Shown here: positions 23,534-30,635 of the stretch, piece by piece
Layout of the letters: each line of letters begins with the position of its first letter
How positions within the stretch are numbered: the first letter of the stretch is position 1
DNA from: Deltaproteobacteria bacterium
GTDB lineage: Bacteria > Bdellovibrionota_C > UBA2361 > OMII01
DNA: 41,237 bases
Assembly (NCBI GenBank): GCA_947467385.1
Contig: CANIHJ010000007.1
Location: 1-41,237 of the forward strand
Direction of reading: 5' to 3'
Translations under genes and position numbers: made by a program
Notes under the pieces: model-generated
The model's database searches: none
Told to the model about the DNA's origin: nothing
What the model saw: only the letters and a program-made list of their open reading frames with translations

Positions 23534-24275
23534 GCCACACGTTTCCTCCTATGACGCTTCCCTCACCGATGACCGTGTCTCCGCCGAGGATAGTAGCGTT
23601 GGCATAGATCACAACGTTGCGTTCGATCGTCGGATGCCGCTTGGTGTTTGCCATCGACTTGTCAACGCTGAGCGCGCCGAGCGTGACGCCCTGGTACATC
23701 TTGACGTGATCATGAATCGTCGTGGTCTGGCCGATTACTATTCCCGTTCCGTGATCGATAACGAACGAGCGGCCGATCGTAGCTCCTGGATGGATGTCAA
23801 TGCCGGTTACGCGGTGTGCCTGCTCAGTGAGCATGCGCGGGACGGTGGGCACCCCCTGCTGGAGGAGCCAGTGGGCGAGGCGGAACACGGCGATTGCGTA
23901 GAAGCCGGGATAGGCCACGATGACCTCGTCAGCGCTTTGGGCAGCGGGGTCGCCGGCGAGTATCGCATGGGCGTCATCCATAAGTGCGGCGTGGAGCGCG
24001 GGCAGCGCGTCGATGAAAGAGTCGCTGAGGGCCCGCGCTGCGGCGGCCGGCAGGAGCGGGAAGACGAGCGTGTCGAGCACCTGCCGCGCCTGGTTGACGA
24101 GGTGCGCCAGCGTCTCTGGCGAGAGCGCTGGGGTCGGGGAGAGCTGGGGAAAGAGCGCTCCCAAGGCAAGGCTCACGAACTCTGGGGCGGAAGCCGCGGG
24201 CGGAACCGGAGATGATGACGACGTGCGGCGAAGGTCAAAGAGCTTTTGAATGCTTGAGTGTGCGCTGGGGCTCAT
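23466..24275 (-). CDS. cysE: Serine O-acetyltransferase
   Basis: A 269-aa enzyme that makes O-acetylserine from serine and acetyl-CoA, the first step of cysteine synthesis. The C-terminal left-handed beta-helix is clear: DIHPGATIGRSFVIDHGTG, IVIGQT, YQGVTLGAL, KRHPTIERNVVIYANATILGG and the closing GGNVWLT. The His in IDHGTG is the expected catalytic residue. An N-terminal helical region (about residues 30-140) corresponds to the longer EpsC/SrpH-like forms. It is single, divergent from rsmE, and overlaps the 3' end of the methyltransferase gene by 68 bp. Confidence 0.93.
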   Translation of the reverse strand: MSPSAHSSIQKLFDLRRTSSSSPVPPAASAPEFVSLALGALFPQLSPTPALSPETLAHLVNQARQVLDTLVFPLLPAAAARALSDSFIDALPALHAALMDDAHAILAGDPAAQSADEVIVAYPGFYAIAVFRLAHWLLQQGVPTVPRMLTEQAHRVTGIDIHPGATIGRSFVIDHGTGIVIGQTTTIHDHVKMYQGVTLGALSVDKSMANTKRHPTIERNVVIYANATILGGDTVIGEGSVIGGNVWLTASVPPNSRVYHRADVSVSSP

Positions 24276-24337
24276 AGGTGCGTCCTGGATTGGGCGAGGT
24301 TTACTCCTCCCCGCAAACTAACTACAGTCGGGGGTGC

Positions 24338-25078
24338 ATGAACTCTCTTATCATCCTGCCGGGCGAGTGTGTAGATGGGACGTGTGCTGTCTTAAGTGAT
24401 CAGCGCGCGGCGTATGCTCACGGCACCCATGGCGTGCGAGCAGGCCAGGTCGTTAAGGTCGGGGTTCTTGGGGGGCTGCGCGGCGAGGGACGGGTGCTTG
24501 AGAGCTCACCGCGCCGGGTCATGATCGAGCTGAACGTATCACACCCCTGCCTGAGCCCGCGGCCAATCGACCTCATCGTCGGGGTGTCTCGGCCCCAGAC
24601 GATTAAGAAGGTCGTCCAAGCAGCCGTCATGTTCGGGGCCCGCTCGCTCCATTTCGTGCGAAGCGAGCGGGGAGACAAGAGTTACCTTCAGTCCACGGCG
24701 CTCTCTGAAGAGAGCCTGCAGGAAGAGACCCTCAAGGCGCTTGAGCAGGTGTGGGACACGCGGGTAGTGCCTATCGTCGTCCACAGATCGTTTGAGTACT
24801 TCTGCGCGAACAAGCTGCCCCTCCTGGGGGGCGAGGGAGCACCGCTGAAGCTCATCGCTCATCCTACCGGAGAGGTGCTTGGTTCAGCGGTGATGCCGGC
24901 CGGAATACCTCATGTGATCGTGGCGATCGGGCCAGAGAGGGGCTGGAGCGACGCTGAGGTAGATCGGCTGCAGCTCGAGGGCTTCTCGGCGGTCGGGCTT
25001 GGGGAGCGTGTTGTTAGGGTGGAGCTTGCCCTTACGTTTCTGCTGGGCCAGCTCGACCTTCTGATGCGCCCCTCGTAG
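24338..25078 (+). CDS. rsmE: 16S rRNA m3U1498 methyltransferase RsmE, variant motifs
   Basis: A 246-aa SPOUT-fold methyltransferase that methylates U1498 of 16S rRNA. It shows GVSRPQTIKKVVQAAVMFGA with FVRSERGDKSYLQS in the early part and the C-terminal knot with AIGPERGWSDAEVDRL and LGERVVRVELALTFLLGQ. The usual motif is GPEGG(W/F), so an Arg replaces the second Gly, and the usual R-x-ETA becomes RVELAL. The overall order and length still favour RsmE, but a divergent subfamily is possible. The ATG at 24338 follows GGGGG; an in-frame start at 24278 adds 20 unsupported residues. A possible promoter (TTTACT 24300-24305, TACAGT 24323-24328, 17-bp spacer) would start transcription too close to the ATG to include that ribosome binding site. 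Confidence 0.85.
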   Translation: MNSLIILPGECVDGTCAVLSDQRAAYAHGTHGVRAGQVVKVGVLGGLRGEGRVLESSPRRVMIELNVSHPCLSPRPIDLIVGVSRPQTIKKVVQAAVMFGARSLHFVRSERGDKSYLQSTALSEESLQEETLKALEQVWDTRVVPIVVHRSFEYFCANKLPLLGGEGAPLKLIAHPTGEVLGSAVMPAGIPHVIVAIGPERGWSDAEVDRLQLEGFSAVGLGERVVRVELALTFLLGQLDLLMRPS

Positions 25079-25290
25079 GCGGGTGGCATGCAGCAGTTGG
25101 TGATGCGGCGGGTGCTGCGGCGTTGCCCGCGAAGTCGATATCCTCAACAAGGACAGGGGATTGAAGAAGCTAGAAAAAAAACAGACATAAACCTACGAGA
25201 TCTGCCGATAGGCTTAAGTGAAGGGGAGGTTTGGGCGCGCCGCCACGGTTTTGGCGCAGGCCCGCACCAGGTTATTGAGAGGGTCTGTCG

Positions 25291-26220
25291 ATGTTCCAGA
25301 AGAAGTCGATCTTCGTTCAGCGACGCCGCCGGGGCGATTCGTTCCTGCCGCAGGCCATTATCCTTGCGGTGGTGTTCTGCCTTACGGTGGTGGGGGCGGG
25401 CATGTTCATCCATGTTTCTGCCGGCAAGAGCAACGCGACCCAGATGGCGCAGGCTCCGTCAGTTATCCTCCCACAGGCTGGCACGGTAGAGGTGATCGTG
25501 CCGATTAACAACATCCCGCCGGGATCGGGATTTCAGCCCCAGATGTTCAAGAAGGAGCTTAAGCCCGAAGTGGTCGTTGGACCCGAAACGGTCCGCTCAT
25601 TTGATGAGCTCAAGGGTATGTATTCGAAAGGCGTGCTCGTTACCAACCGCCTTGTGAACCGCGATTTCCTCACCTCGTTGCAGCCCGTGAATGCCCTGAC
25701 TGCCAGCATTCCTTCAGGGTACCGCGCTATCGCCATCGCGGTTGACGCCACCAGTAGCGTTGAGGGATGGGCCCAGCCGGGGGCTCGAGTGGACGTTGTG
25801 TGGGTCACCGATTTTACCGGCAAAAACACGGCTTCCATGATCGCCCACAACGCCAAGGTGCTTTCGGCAAATCGCAGGACTGAGGCAGCCCGCGGCTTGG
25901 CACGCAAGTCGGGTGGAGCTCCGGCGGCCAAGGATGACGGGATTCCCCCGACGGTCACGCTTCTCCTAACGGTGCAGGACGCGATGCGGGTGCGGCTTGC
26001 GGCTCTCCATGGCAAGCTCTCGCTTGTGCTGCGGGGCGCGGAAGATACGGGCGGCATCGCCTCAACCGGCTCTATCCAGGAATCGTCCCTCTACGGCGAC
26101 AACCTCAACCAGGCTGTGGCCCTTCCGCAAAGGAACATTACCGTTGTAAAGGTCAAGGACCCCGCGACCGGCAAGCAAGAAGAGCTCAGGTTTGAGCGTG
26201 GCTACCGCGTTCACGACTAG
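25291..26220 (+). CDS. CpaB/RcpC-like SAF-domain membrane protein, orphan
   Basis: A 309-aa protein with a basic N-terminus, one transmembrane helix (about residues 20-43) and a periplasmic region. That region contains a SAF-type domain (VPINNIPPGSGFQPQMF...VLVTNRLVNRDFL) followed by the CpaB/RcpC core IPSGYRAIAIAVDATSSVEG WAQPGARVDVVWV. CpaB/RcpC belongs to Flp/Tad pilus assembly, but no other tad gene is in the window. The ATG has GAGAGGG upstream. In the 212-bp upstream gap, TAAA (25188-25191) and GCCGATAG (25204-25211) resemble sigma-28 elements but are about 3 bp too close together. A link with the nearby flagellar operon is only positional. Confidence 0.8.
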   Translation: MFQKKSIFVQRRRRGDSFLPQAIILAVVFCLTVVGAGMFIHVSAGKSNATQMAQAPSVILPQAGTVEVIVPINNIPPGSGFQPQMFKKELKPEVVVGPETVRSFDELKGMYSKGVLVTNRLVNRDFLTSLQPVNALTASIPSGYRAIAIAVDATSSVEGWAQPGARVDVVWVTDFTGKNTASMIAHNAKVLSANRRTEAARGLARKSGGAPAAKDDGIPPTVTLLLTVQDAMRVRLAALHGKLSLVLRGAEDTGGIASTGSIQESSLYGDNLNQAVALPQRNITVVKVKDPATGKQEELRFERGYRVHD

Positions 26221-26297
26221 CCTTCGGCGCAAGAAATCCCCTCTCAAAAAACCTCCCTTCGATGTAGAGTGGGGCGGTTCACGCTTGAAGGGGGTGC

Positions 26298-26903
26298 ATG
26301 AAAAAAGCTATTCGATTCGTGCTTGGGGCTGCTGTTGTGGCAGCCAGTGCGGGCTGCTCGTTGCGCGGCCCAAATGATGGGGTGCGTCCCGAGGGGCTGA
26401 CCCCTCTTGAGTGGGCGTCGCTCAGCAAGCCCGGCGCGTCCCACCAGCTTCTCGACGTTTTCGCCGGGGCTTGGGACGTCAAGATTACCTTCTGGAGCGA
26501 CCCAAAGGCGGCTCCCCAGGATTCGCACGGCTCCTCCCAGCTGACCTGGATCTTGGGAGATCGCTTCCTTAAGGAGGACTTCAGCGGCGATGTCCTCGGC
26601 GAGGGGTACCAGGGCCTTGGCCTCATGGGCTATGACGCGGCGAGCCGCCGGTTCACAACGGTGTGGCTCGATTCGCTCAATACTGCGATCGCTGTGCAGA
26701 AGGGCAGCTATCTGCCCGACAGCAACTCATTCGAGCTAACCGGCGAGGTGTACGATCCGCTCCTTGGGCGTACGAAGACCACGCAGACCCAGATCCATAT
26801 CACCTCCAAGGACACCTATACGGTGACGATGATCGACACTGCCCCGAACGGCAGGGAGTTTAAGTCGCTTGAGATCGTGTACACGCGGCGCGTGTCGACG
26901 TAG
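26298..26903 (+). CDS. DUF1579 family lipoprotein
   Basis: A 201-aa protein with a lipoprotein signal: a KKAIR start, a hydrophobic core and lipobox ASAGC with the lipid-bearing Cys at residue 20. The body matches DUF1579, including QLLDVFAGAWDVKITFWSDP, LGDRFLKEDFSG, EGYQGLGLMGYDAASRRF and the TVWLDSLNTAI segment, a calycin-like beta-barrel family with no settled function. AGGGGG lies 4 nt before the ATG. It converges on the mini rod-like gene with a 9-bp gap. It probably sits in the periplasm on either membrane; the residue after Cys is Ser, which suggests the outer membrane by the usual +2 rule. Confidence 0.85.
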   Translation: MKKAIRFVLGAAVVAASAGCSLRGPNDGVRPEGLTPLEWASLSKPGASHQLLDVFAGAWDVKITFWSDPKAAPQDSHGSSQLTWILGDRFLKEDFSGDVLGEGYQGLGLMGYDAASRRFTTVWLDSLNTAIAVQKGSYLPDSNSFELTGEVYDPLLGRTKTTQTQIHITSKDTYTVTMIDTAPNGREFKSLEIVYTRRVST

Positions 26904-26912
26904 CCGCGTTCG

Positions 26913-27137
26913 CTACGCAAATATATCCAGGGTTGCGCCGAGCAGGTCTTGGCCCACCTTGATAACCTTTGTTGAAGCCTCGACCTGCCTGCGGGCGGCC
27001 TGTAGGTCGATAAAAGCTGAGACTGCATCCTCGGGCTGTTCGCTTGAGAAGGCGCTGATAGCCCGCTCGCTTGCGTCGGCTGCGCGGCGATGGCCATCCA
27101 GGATACCGCTCAGGCCTGTTGAAAAGATTGGGTCCAT
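26913..27137 (-). CDS. Minimal flagellar rod/hook-like protein (74 aa)
   Basis: A 74-aa protein that looks like the two ends of a flagellar axial protein joined together. The start MDPIFSTGLSGILDGHRRAADASERAIS resembles the N-terminal helix of FlgB/FlgC/FlgG. The end DLQAARRQVEASTKVIKVGQ, then DLLGATLDIFA resembles their C-terminal helix (Q-AYEAN-KVI-T-DE-L-LLD). No middle domain exists, only a short Ser/Glu/Pro linker. It could be a rod junction piece, a chaperone-like cap or a remnant. Support comes from a sigma-28-like promoter directly upstream (27145-27171) and from the motor operon 1 kb away. No Shine-Dalgarno is visible, and the predicted transcript start lies within a few bases of the ATG. 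Confidence 0.65.
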   Translation of the reverse strand: MDPIFSTGLSGILDGHRRAADASERAISAFSSEQPEDAVSAFIDLQAARRQVEASTKVIKVGQDLLGATLDIFA

Positions 27138-27144
27138 GCAGAAA

Positions 27145-27171
27145 GGGGCGGCATTTCCCGAGAAAACTTTA
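27145..27171 (-). promoter_or_regulatory. Sigma-28 (FliA)-like promoter for the mini rod-like gene
   Basis: On the minus strand TAAAGTTT (27164-27171) is an exact match to the sigma-28 -35 box. It is followed by exactly 11 bp and then GCCGCCCC (27145-27152), which keeps GCCG of the GCCGATAA -10 box but not the second half. Position, spacing and the flagellar gene that follows support it; the poor half -10 is the weakness. Confidence 0.5.
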
Positions 27172-27254
27172 GGAAACGGCGCGTTTTATGGTTAGCACCG
27201 GCTGAAGCCGGATGGCATAATTAGCTAAAGCTCTGGAAGGGCAAAGGGGGTTGT

Positions 27255-27890
27255 GTGCGTGCATTAATCATAAGCCTCGTGTGTGGCGTGTGCGTCGTGA
27301 GCAGCAGCCCCTTGTGGGCTCAGGACAAGCCTGATGCCGGCTCCTCAGTCCAGTCCGGTGATATAACCATCGAGGATCCTTCTCATCCTGTCCTCTCAAG
27401 AGATGAGCGTGGCGAGAAGGAAGCGAGGGAGTGGCTTTCGGCCCTGCGCGGGCGGCTCGCGGCGCCTGCCTCCGGCAAGAGCGCTGAGCTTGGGGACTCA
27501 GGAGTTTCCTACCTGACCTTCCTGTATTTTTTCTGCTCGGTGAGGGCGGGCGAGTGCCCCTTCATCCTCGACGCGATTCTTGCGGGCGATGTCCTCATAT
27601 CAAAAGCTGATGGCGAGCCGAGCTGCCCGACCATGAGTCAGTTTTGGAAAACCTGGCTTGCGGGCGATTTTGACGAGCGGTCGAAGTACAAGGTGTCAGC
27701 GGCGAGCGGGGCGAAGCTTGCGGCATTCAACGCCTCGCAGCGGCCTCGCTACGTAAAGTGCAAGGAGACCGTGGCGGAGTTGATGGCCAAGCGAGACTCG
27801 GCTGAGGGGGCCCAGAAGAGCGTTGGCCGCACCGAGACCCTCCTGCGCGAAGTAACGGACAAGGGGATCAACATCTTCTCGTTTGAGTAG
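27255..27890 (+). CDS. Secreted protein of unknown function
   Basis: A 211-aa protein with a signal peptide (LIISLVCGVCVVSSSPLWAQ, cleavage near residue 22-23). The mature protein has several Cys (CSVRAGECPF, PSCPTMSQFW, VKCKETV) that could form disulfides and a C-terminal amphipathic helix. No family recognised. The start is a GTG with AAAGGGGG upstream. A palindromic CCGGCT-GA-AGCCGG lies in the divergent region before it. It is followed by the sigma-54 promoter region of the motor operon and is probably transcribed separately. A GGCGC/GCGCC hairpin at 27951-27965 after the stop has no real T-tail. Confidence 0.65.
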   Translation: MRALIISLVCGVCVVSSSPLWAQDKPDAGSSVQSGDITIEDPSHPVLSRDERGEKEAREWLSALRGRLAAPASGKSAELGDSGVSYLTFLYFFCSVRAGECPFILDAILAGDVLISKADGEPSCPTMSQFWKTWLAGDFDERSKYKVSAASGAKLAAFNASQRPRYVKCKETVAELMAKRDSAEGAQKSVGRTETLLREVTDKGINIFSFE

Positions 27891-28048
27891 GCTGGTGGGC
27901 TTGCCGGGATGGTAAGCGCCAACCAATTGACGCGAGACGCTTTCGGCGCCGGCGCGTGATGCGCCCATCAGGCGGCCGCCGATTTTCCTAAGCTATTGAA
28001 GAAATACGCGAATCCTTTGGGCCATCGGTCCTCATCTGATACCGAAGC

Positions 28049-28071
28049 AGGTCCGGCGTGTCATCGGACCT
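28049..28071. repeat. Perfect inverted repeat abutting the sigma-54 promoter
   Basis: AGGTCCG (28049-28055) and CGGACCT (28065-28071) are perfect inverted copies separated by 9 bp. The last base is the first base of the -24 element, so the repeat could be an operator, or a hairpin stopping read-through from upstream. Confidence 0.6.
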
Positions 28072-28086
28072 GGCACACGACTTGCT
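28071..28086 (+). promoter_or_regulatory. Sigma-54 (-24/-12) promoter of the flagellar motor/export operon
   Basis: TGGCAC (28071-28076), five bases, TTGCT (28082-28086) matches the sigma-54 consensus TGGCAC-N5-TTGCW at every key base, with the required GG and GC spacing. It lies about 95 bp before the motA start, with no other gene between. Sigma-54 control of middle flagellar genes is common in flagellated proteobacteria and relatives. It implies an enhancer-binding activator encoded elsewhere. Confidence 0.88.
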
Positions 28087-28179
28087 GCTTTTGGTGCGGC
28101 GGGGTCAATCACCCGACACGCTGGGGCTCACCGCCTTGTGCCGGTATTTGCGGCCGCTGCAAAGGTTAAGAGGGTTTTA

Positions 28180-28998
28180 ATGAAAGAGAAATTGTACTTG
28201 CGCCCGGAGTGGGCACGAAATCGGGCACGCCAGGCGGAGCGCCCGCAGGTCAACCGTTCCCTCGTGATCGGGTTGTGCGGATCGGCCCTACTGGTGGTCA
28301 TCGGGGCCTGCCTAGGTGGGCGCCCGCTCACGTTCGTCAGCCTTGAGGGCATTGTGCTTGTGCTTGGCGGGACGATCTTCTCGACCCTCATTCAGTTCTC
28401 GATTTCGGATGTGCGCAGTGCGGCCAAAGCGGCGCGCAGCGCGCTGTTTCAGAACCAGGAGTCTCCGGCCGACCGCATCGCGGCGCTCGTGCGCCTCTCG
28501 CGCCGCGTGAAGGATGAGGGAGTTCTCGTAATGGAGGACGAGGCCTCGCAAACCACCGATTCCTTCTACCGCTTGGGGCTTCAGCTTACGGTCGATGCGC
28601 AGCAGCCAGATGACATCGCGAGGATCCTCCAGACGGAGATGCGGACCTCAAACGACCAGGCGTGGCGGTCGGTTGGCGTGTTTGAGACGATGGGAAACTT
28701 CTCGCCAGCGATGGGGCTCATAGGCACCCTTATAGGGCTTATTCAGATGCTTGGCTCGCTCAGCGACGCCGCAACGATAGGTCCGGCGATGTCACTTGCG
28801 CTTGTTGCAACGCTCTACGGGTCGGTTGCGGCGAACCTCTTCTTCTTTCCCGTCGCCGGAAAGCTGCGGGTAATAGCGCAGGAGCGCGAACAGGCCAAAG
28901 AGATCACGATCGAGGGGCTCTTGAGCGTTGCGCGCTCCGAGAGCCCAATCATGCTTGAGCAGCGGCTCCAGAGCTTCGTGACGGCAGCTAACCATTAG
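28180..28998 (+). CDS. motA: Flagellar motor stator protein MotA
   Basis: A 272-aa inner-membrane stator subunit of the PomA/MotA family; with MotB it conducts ions and drives rotor turning. Four membrane segments are visible: two near the N-terminus (after a basic PEWARNRARQ start) and two at the C-terminus. The family signature is ETMGNFSPAMGLIGTLIGLI and then AMSLALVATLYGSVAANLFF. The cytoplasmic loop between helices 2 and 3 is rich in charged residues, as expected for rotor contact. The ATG at 28180 has AAGAGGG upstream; an earlier in-frame start at 28138 is less likely. It is the first gene of the sigma-54 operon. Confidence 0.93.
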   Translation: MKEKLYLRPEWARNRARQAERPQVNRSLVIGLCGSALLVVIGACLGGRPLTFVSLEGIVLVLGGTIFSTLIQFSISDVRSAAKAARSALFQNQESPADRIAALVRLSRRVKDEGVLVMEDEASQTTDSFYRLGLQLTVDAQQPDDIARILQTEMRTSNDQAWRSVGVFETMGNFSPAMGLIGTLIGLIQMLGSLSDAATIGPAMSLALVATLYGSVAANLFFFPVAGKLRVIAQEREQAKEITIEGLLSVARSESPIMLEQRLQSFVTAANH

Positions 28999-29012
28999 CG
29001 AGTGCAGGTCCC

Positions 29013-29516
29013 ATGGCGAGTGCGGGATGTGACAGGCGGATTCTAAGGGCGTTTTACACGCAGTACGTGGCCGTGCTCCTGATTCTCCTGACCTTCTGCG
29101 TCGCCGCATTTCAGCGCGCCAGCGCCGCAGCTCCAGCAGTCGAGCCTGTGCTTGCCGCGCGAGAGCCGAAAGCCCAGGAGGTTGCGCTCGCCGACATGCA
29201 CATTCCCGACCCATTCGGCGGGACGGCATCGATTCCGGCGGGCCATCCCCAGCTTAAGGCTGTGGCCATGTTTATAAAGAGCCATGACGTGCACGTATCG
29301 CTGTCGCTGTCCTTAGACCGAGCAAAGCTTCAGGCATCTCCACAGCTCATGGCTGAGCTTGCGGCGCGGGCCGAGGCGGTTGAGGACTTCCTTTTGCGTG
29401 AGTCCGTTCCGCCGGGCTCTTTTTCGCTGTCGATAGAGGCGGGAGTCGGAGATGGCCGCTCGGTCGTGGCGCGATTCTCCGCCCTTAAGGAGGAGGGGCA
29501 GCATGAGCGATTATAG
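29013..29516 (+). CDS. MotB-like protein 1: membrane anchor plus degenerate OmpA-like domain
   Basis: A 167-aa protein directly after motA. One N-terminal membrane helix (about residues 15-33, QYVAVLLILLTFCVAAF) lacks the proton-binding Asp of MotB. The C-terminal part (PQLKAVAMFIKSHDVHVSLSL, then LAARAEAVEDFLLRESVPPG and a closing glycine-rich strand) follows the order of the MotB/OmpA peptidoglycan-binding domain (L--A-I---V-V-G, -L---RA-AV-YL--GV). The canonical NxxLSxxRA and Asp/Arg residues are missing. It overlaps the next MotB-like gene by 14 bp. I read it as the domain-bearing half of a divided or duplicated MotB; it could instead be an unrelated accessory stator protein. Confidence 0.6.
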   Translation: MASAGCDRRILRAFYTQYVAVLLILLTFCVAAFQRASAAAPAVEPVLAAREPKAQEVALADMHIPDPFGGTASIPAGHPQLKAVAMFIKSHDVHVSLSLSLDRAKLQASPQLMAELAARAEAVEDFLLRESVPPGSFSLSIEAGVGDGRSVVARFSALKEEGQHERL

Positions 29517-30066
29517 GACAGGAAACAGCGGCCGAAGCGCATCAGCCACGCAGCCTGCGTCAACGGTTTGGTTCATCAGCTTTGGCGATCTTTTGACACT
29601 ATTGCTCTGTTTCTTCCTTGTTCTGACACCCTGGGGAAGGCTGTCGAGCCGCGATGTATCCCCAAAAAACCAGACGGTTACACCCTTTGAGGGCACCGGG
29701 GGCGGGCTTGGCACCACCCTTGCTGGATCAACCGCGAGGGAGACCCCTCGCGTTGTGGCAGAGATTCCGCTGTTTGAAGAAGTCGCCACCTCGGACTCGC
29801 CGGTCGCACGAGCTCTTCTGCTCGCCGCGCTCGAAGACGGGCTGCGTGGACACCTCGCGGCAGATGGCCTCGTTATGACCGTCGTTGCGTGCAGCCCTGA
29901 GGCCGGACGGCAGGAAGTTGTGCGAAGAGTTGTTCCGCTGGCCTTGAGCCCCGAGTTTGCGCGGATGTCTCTCAGGATTGAACTCCTGACGAGCTGTGCA
30001 GAGGCCCGAATTTTGAGGCCGACCACGCGGAAGGTGGTCGGAACCGTACGAGTAACACGGACGTAG
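29503..30066 (+). CDS. motB: MotB-like protein 2: ion-channel helix with conserved Asp
   Basis: A 187-aa protein. The N-terminal segment STVWFISFGDLLTLLLCFFLVL is a clear MotB plug/transmembrane motif, with Asp29 at the position of the essential ion-binding Asp (compare W--TYADLMTLLL-FF). After a Gly/Thr-rich linker, the remaining 110 residues (about 75-187) do not show a recognisable OmpA-like peptidoglycan-binding domain, and the protein is shorter than normal MotB (about 250-300 aa). The start at 29503 has an excellent AAGGAGGAGG ribosome binding site inside the end of the previous gene, so the two are co-translated. Together with the preceding protein it would provide all the parts of a stator B subunit. 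Confidence 0.8.
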   Translation: MSDYRTGNSGRSASATQPASTVWFISFGDLLTLLLCFFLVLTPWGRLSSRDVSPKNQTVTPFEGTGGGLGTTLAGSTARETPRVVAEIPLFEEVATSDSPVARALLLAALEDGLRGHLAADGLVMTVVACSPEAGRQEVVRRVVPLALSPEFARMSLRIELLTSCAEARILRPTTRKVVGTVRVTRT

Positions 30067-30073
30067 GAAAGCG

Positions 30074-30628
30074 ATGAGCCAGGAAGAGTCAAACCAGGAG
30101 AACGAGGCCCAAGCGGGCCTACCTGCCCCTGCTCGTGGCAAAAAGGCCATCATCGCCGCATCGGGTGTGGGTGCGCTGCTGCTCATCACCGGTGTCCCGG
30201 CCGGCTACTACATGCTCACCAAGGAAGAGCCCAAGGTAGAAGAGGTATCTGTCGACGTAACGAGCGACGATGAGAGCACCGCCAAGCTCGAGGGTGCGCA
30301 GGAAACCGTGGAGCTTGAGGAGGGCGAAGAGGCCCTCGGGGCAATCGTGCCGCTCGACACATTCCTGCTCAATCTCGCTGGGGGCAAGTACATCAGGATG
30401 CAGATGCAGCTTGAGTTTGAGGGGCTCGACGTTCCGCCCAAGTTCTACAGCCGGCTTGTCCCGATCCGGGATGCGATCATCACCTACCTGTCCTCCCAGT
30501 CGCCGGAGGATCTCCAGTCAGGAAAGGGCAAGGACGACCTCAAGAGCGGGATTCGCAAGATTGTGAACGACCAGTTGAGGAAAGAGGATGTGCGCCGCGT
30601 GTACTTTACCCAGTTTGTGATTCAGTAA
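30074..30628 (+). CDS. fliL: Flagellar basal body-associated protein FliL
   Basis: A 184-aa single-pass inner-membrane protein that surrounds and supports stator units. It has a short cytoplasmic N-terminus, a membrane helix at about residues 24-47, an acidic periplasmic linker and the FliL domain with LDTFLLNLAGGKYIRMQMQL, RDAIITYLSSQS and the C-terminal VRRVYFTQFVIQ that defines the family. The length is normal. It starts 7 bp after the second MotB-like gene and ends 7 bp before fliM. Confidence 0.95.
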   Translation: MSQEESNQENEAQAGLPAPARGKKAIIAASGVGALLLITGVPAGYYMLTKEEPKVEEVSVDVTSDDESTAKLEGAQETVELEEGEEALGAIVPLDTFLLNLAGGKYIRMQMQLEFEGLDVPPKFYSRLVPIRDAIITYLSSQSPEDLQSGKGKDDLKSGIRKIVNDQLRKEDVRRVYFTQFVIQ

Positions 30629-30635
30629 GGCTGCT

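Noticed and set aside
25188-25211. TAAA...GCCGATAG as a sigma-28 promoter for the CpaB-like gene
   Set aside because: The boxes are 12 bp apart where 15 is expected; kept only as a remark.
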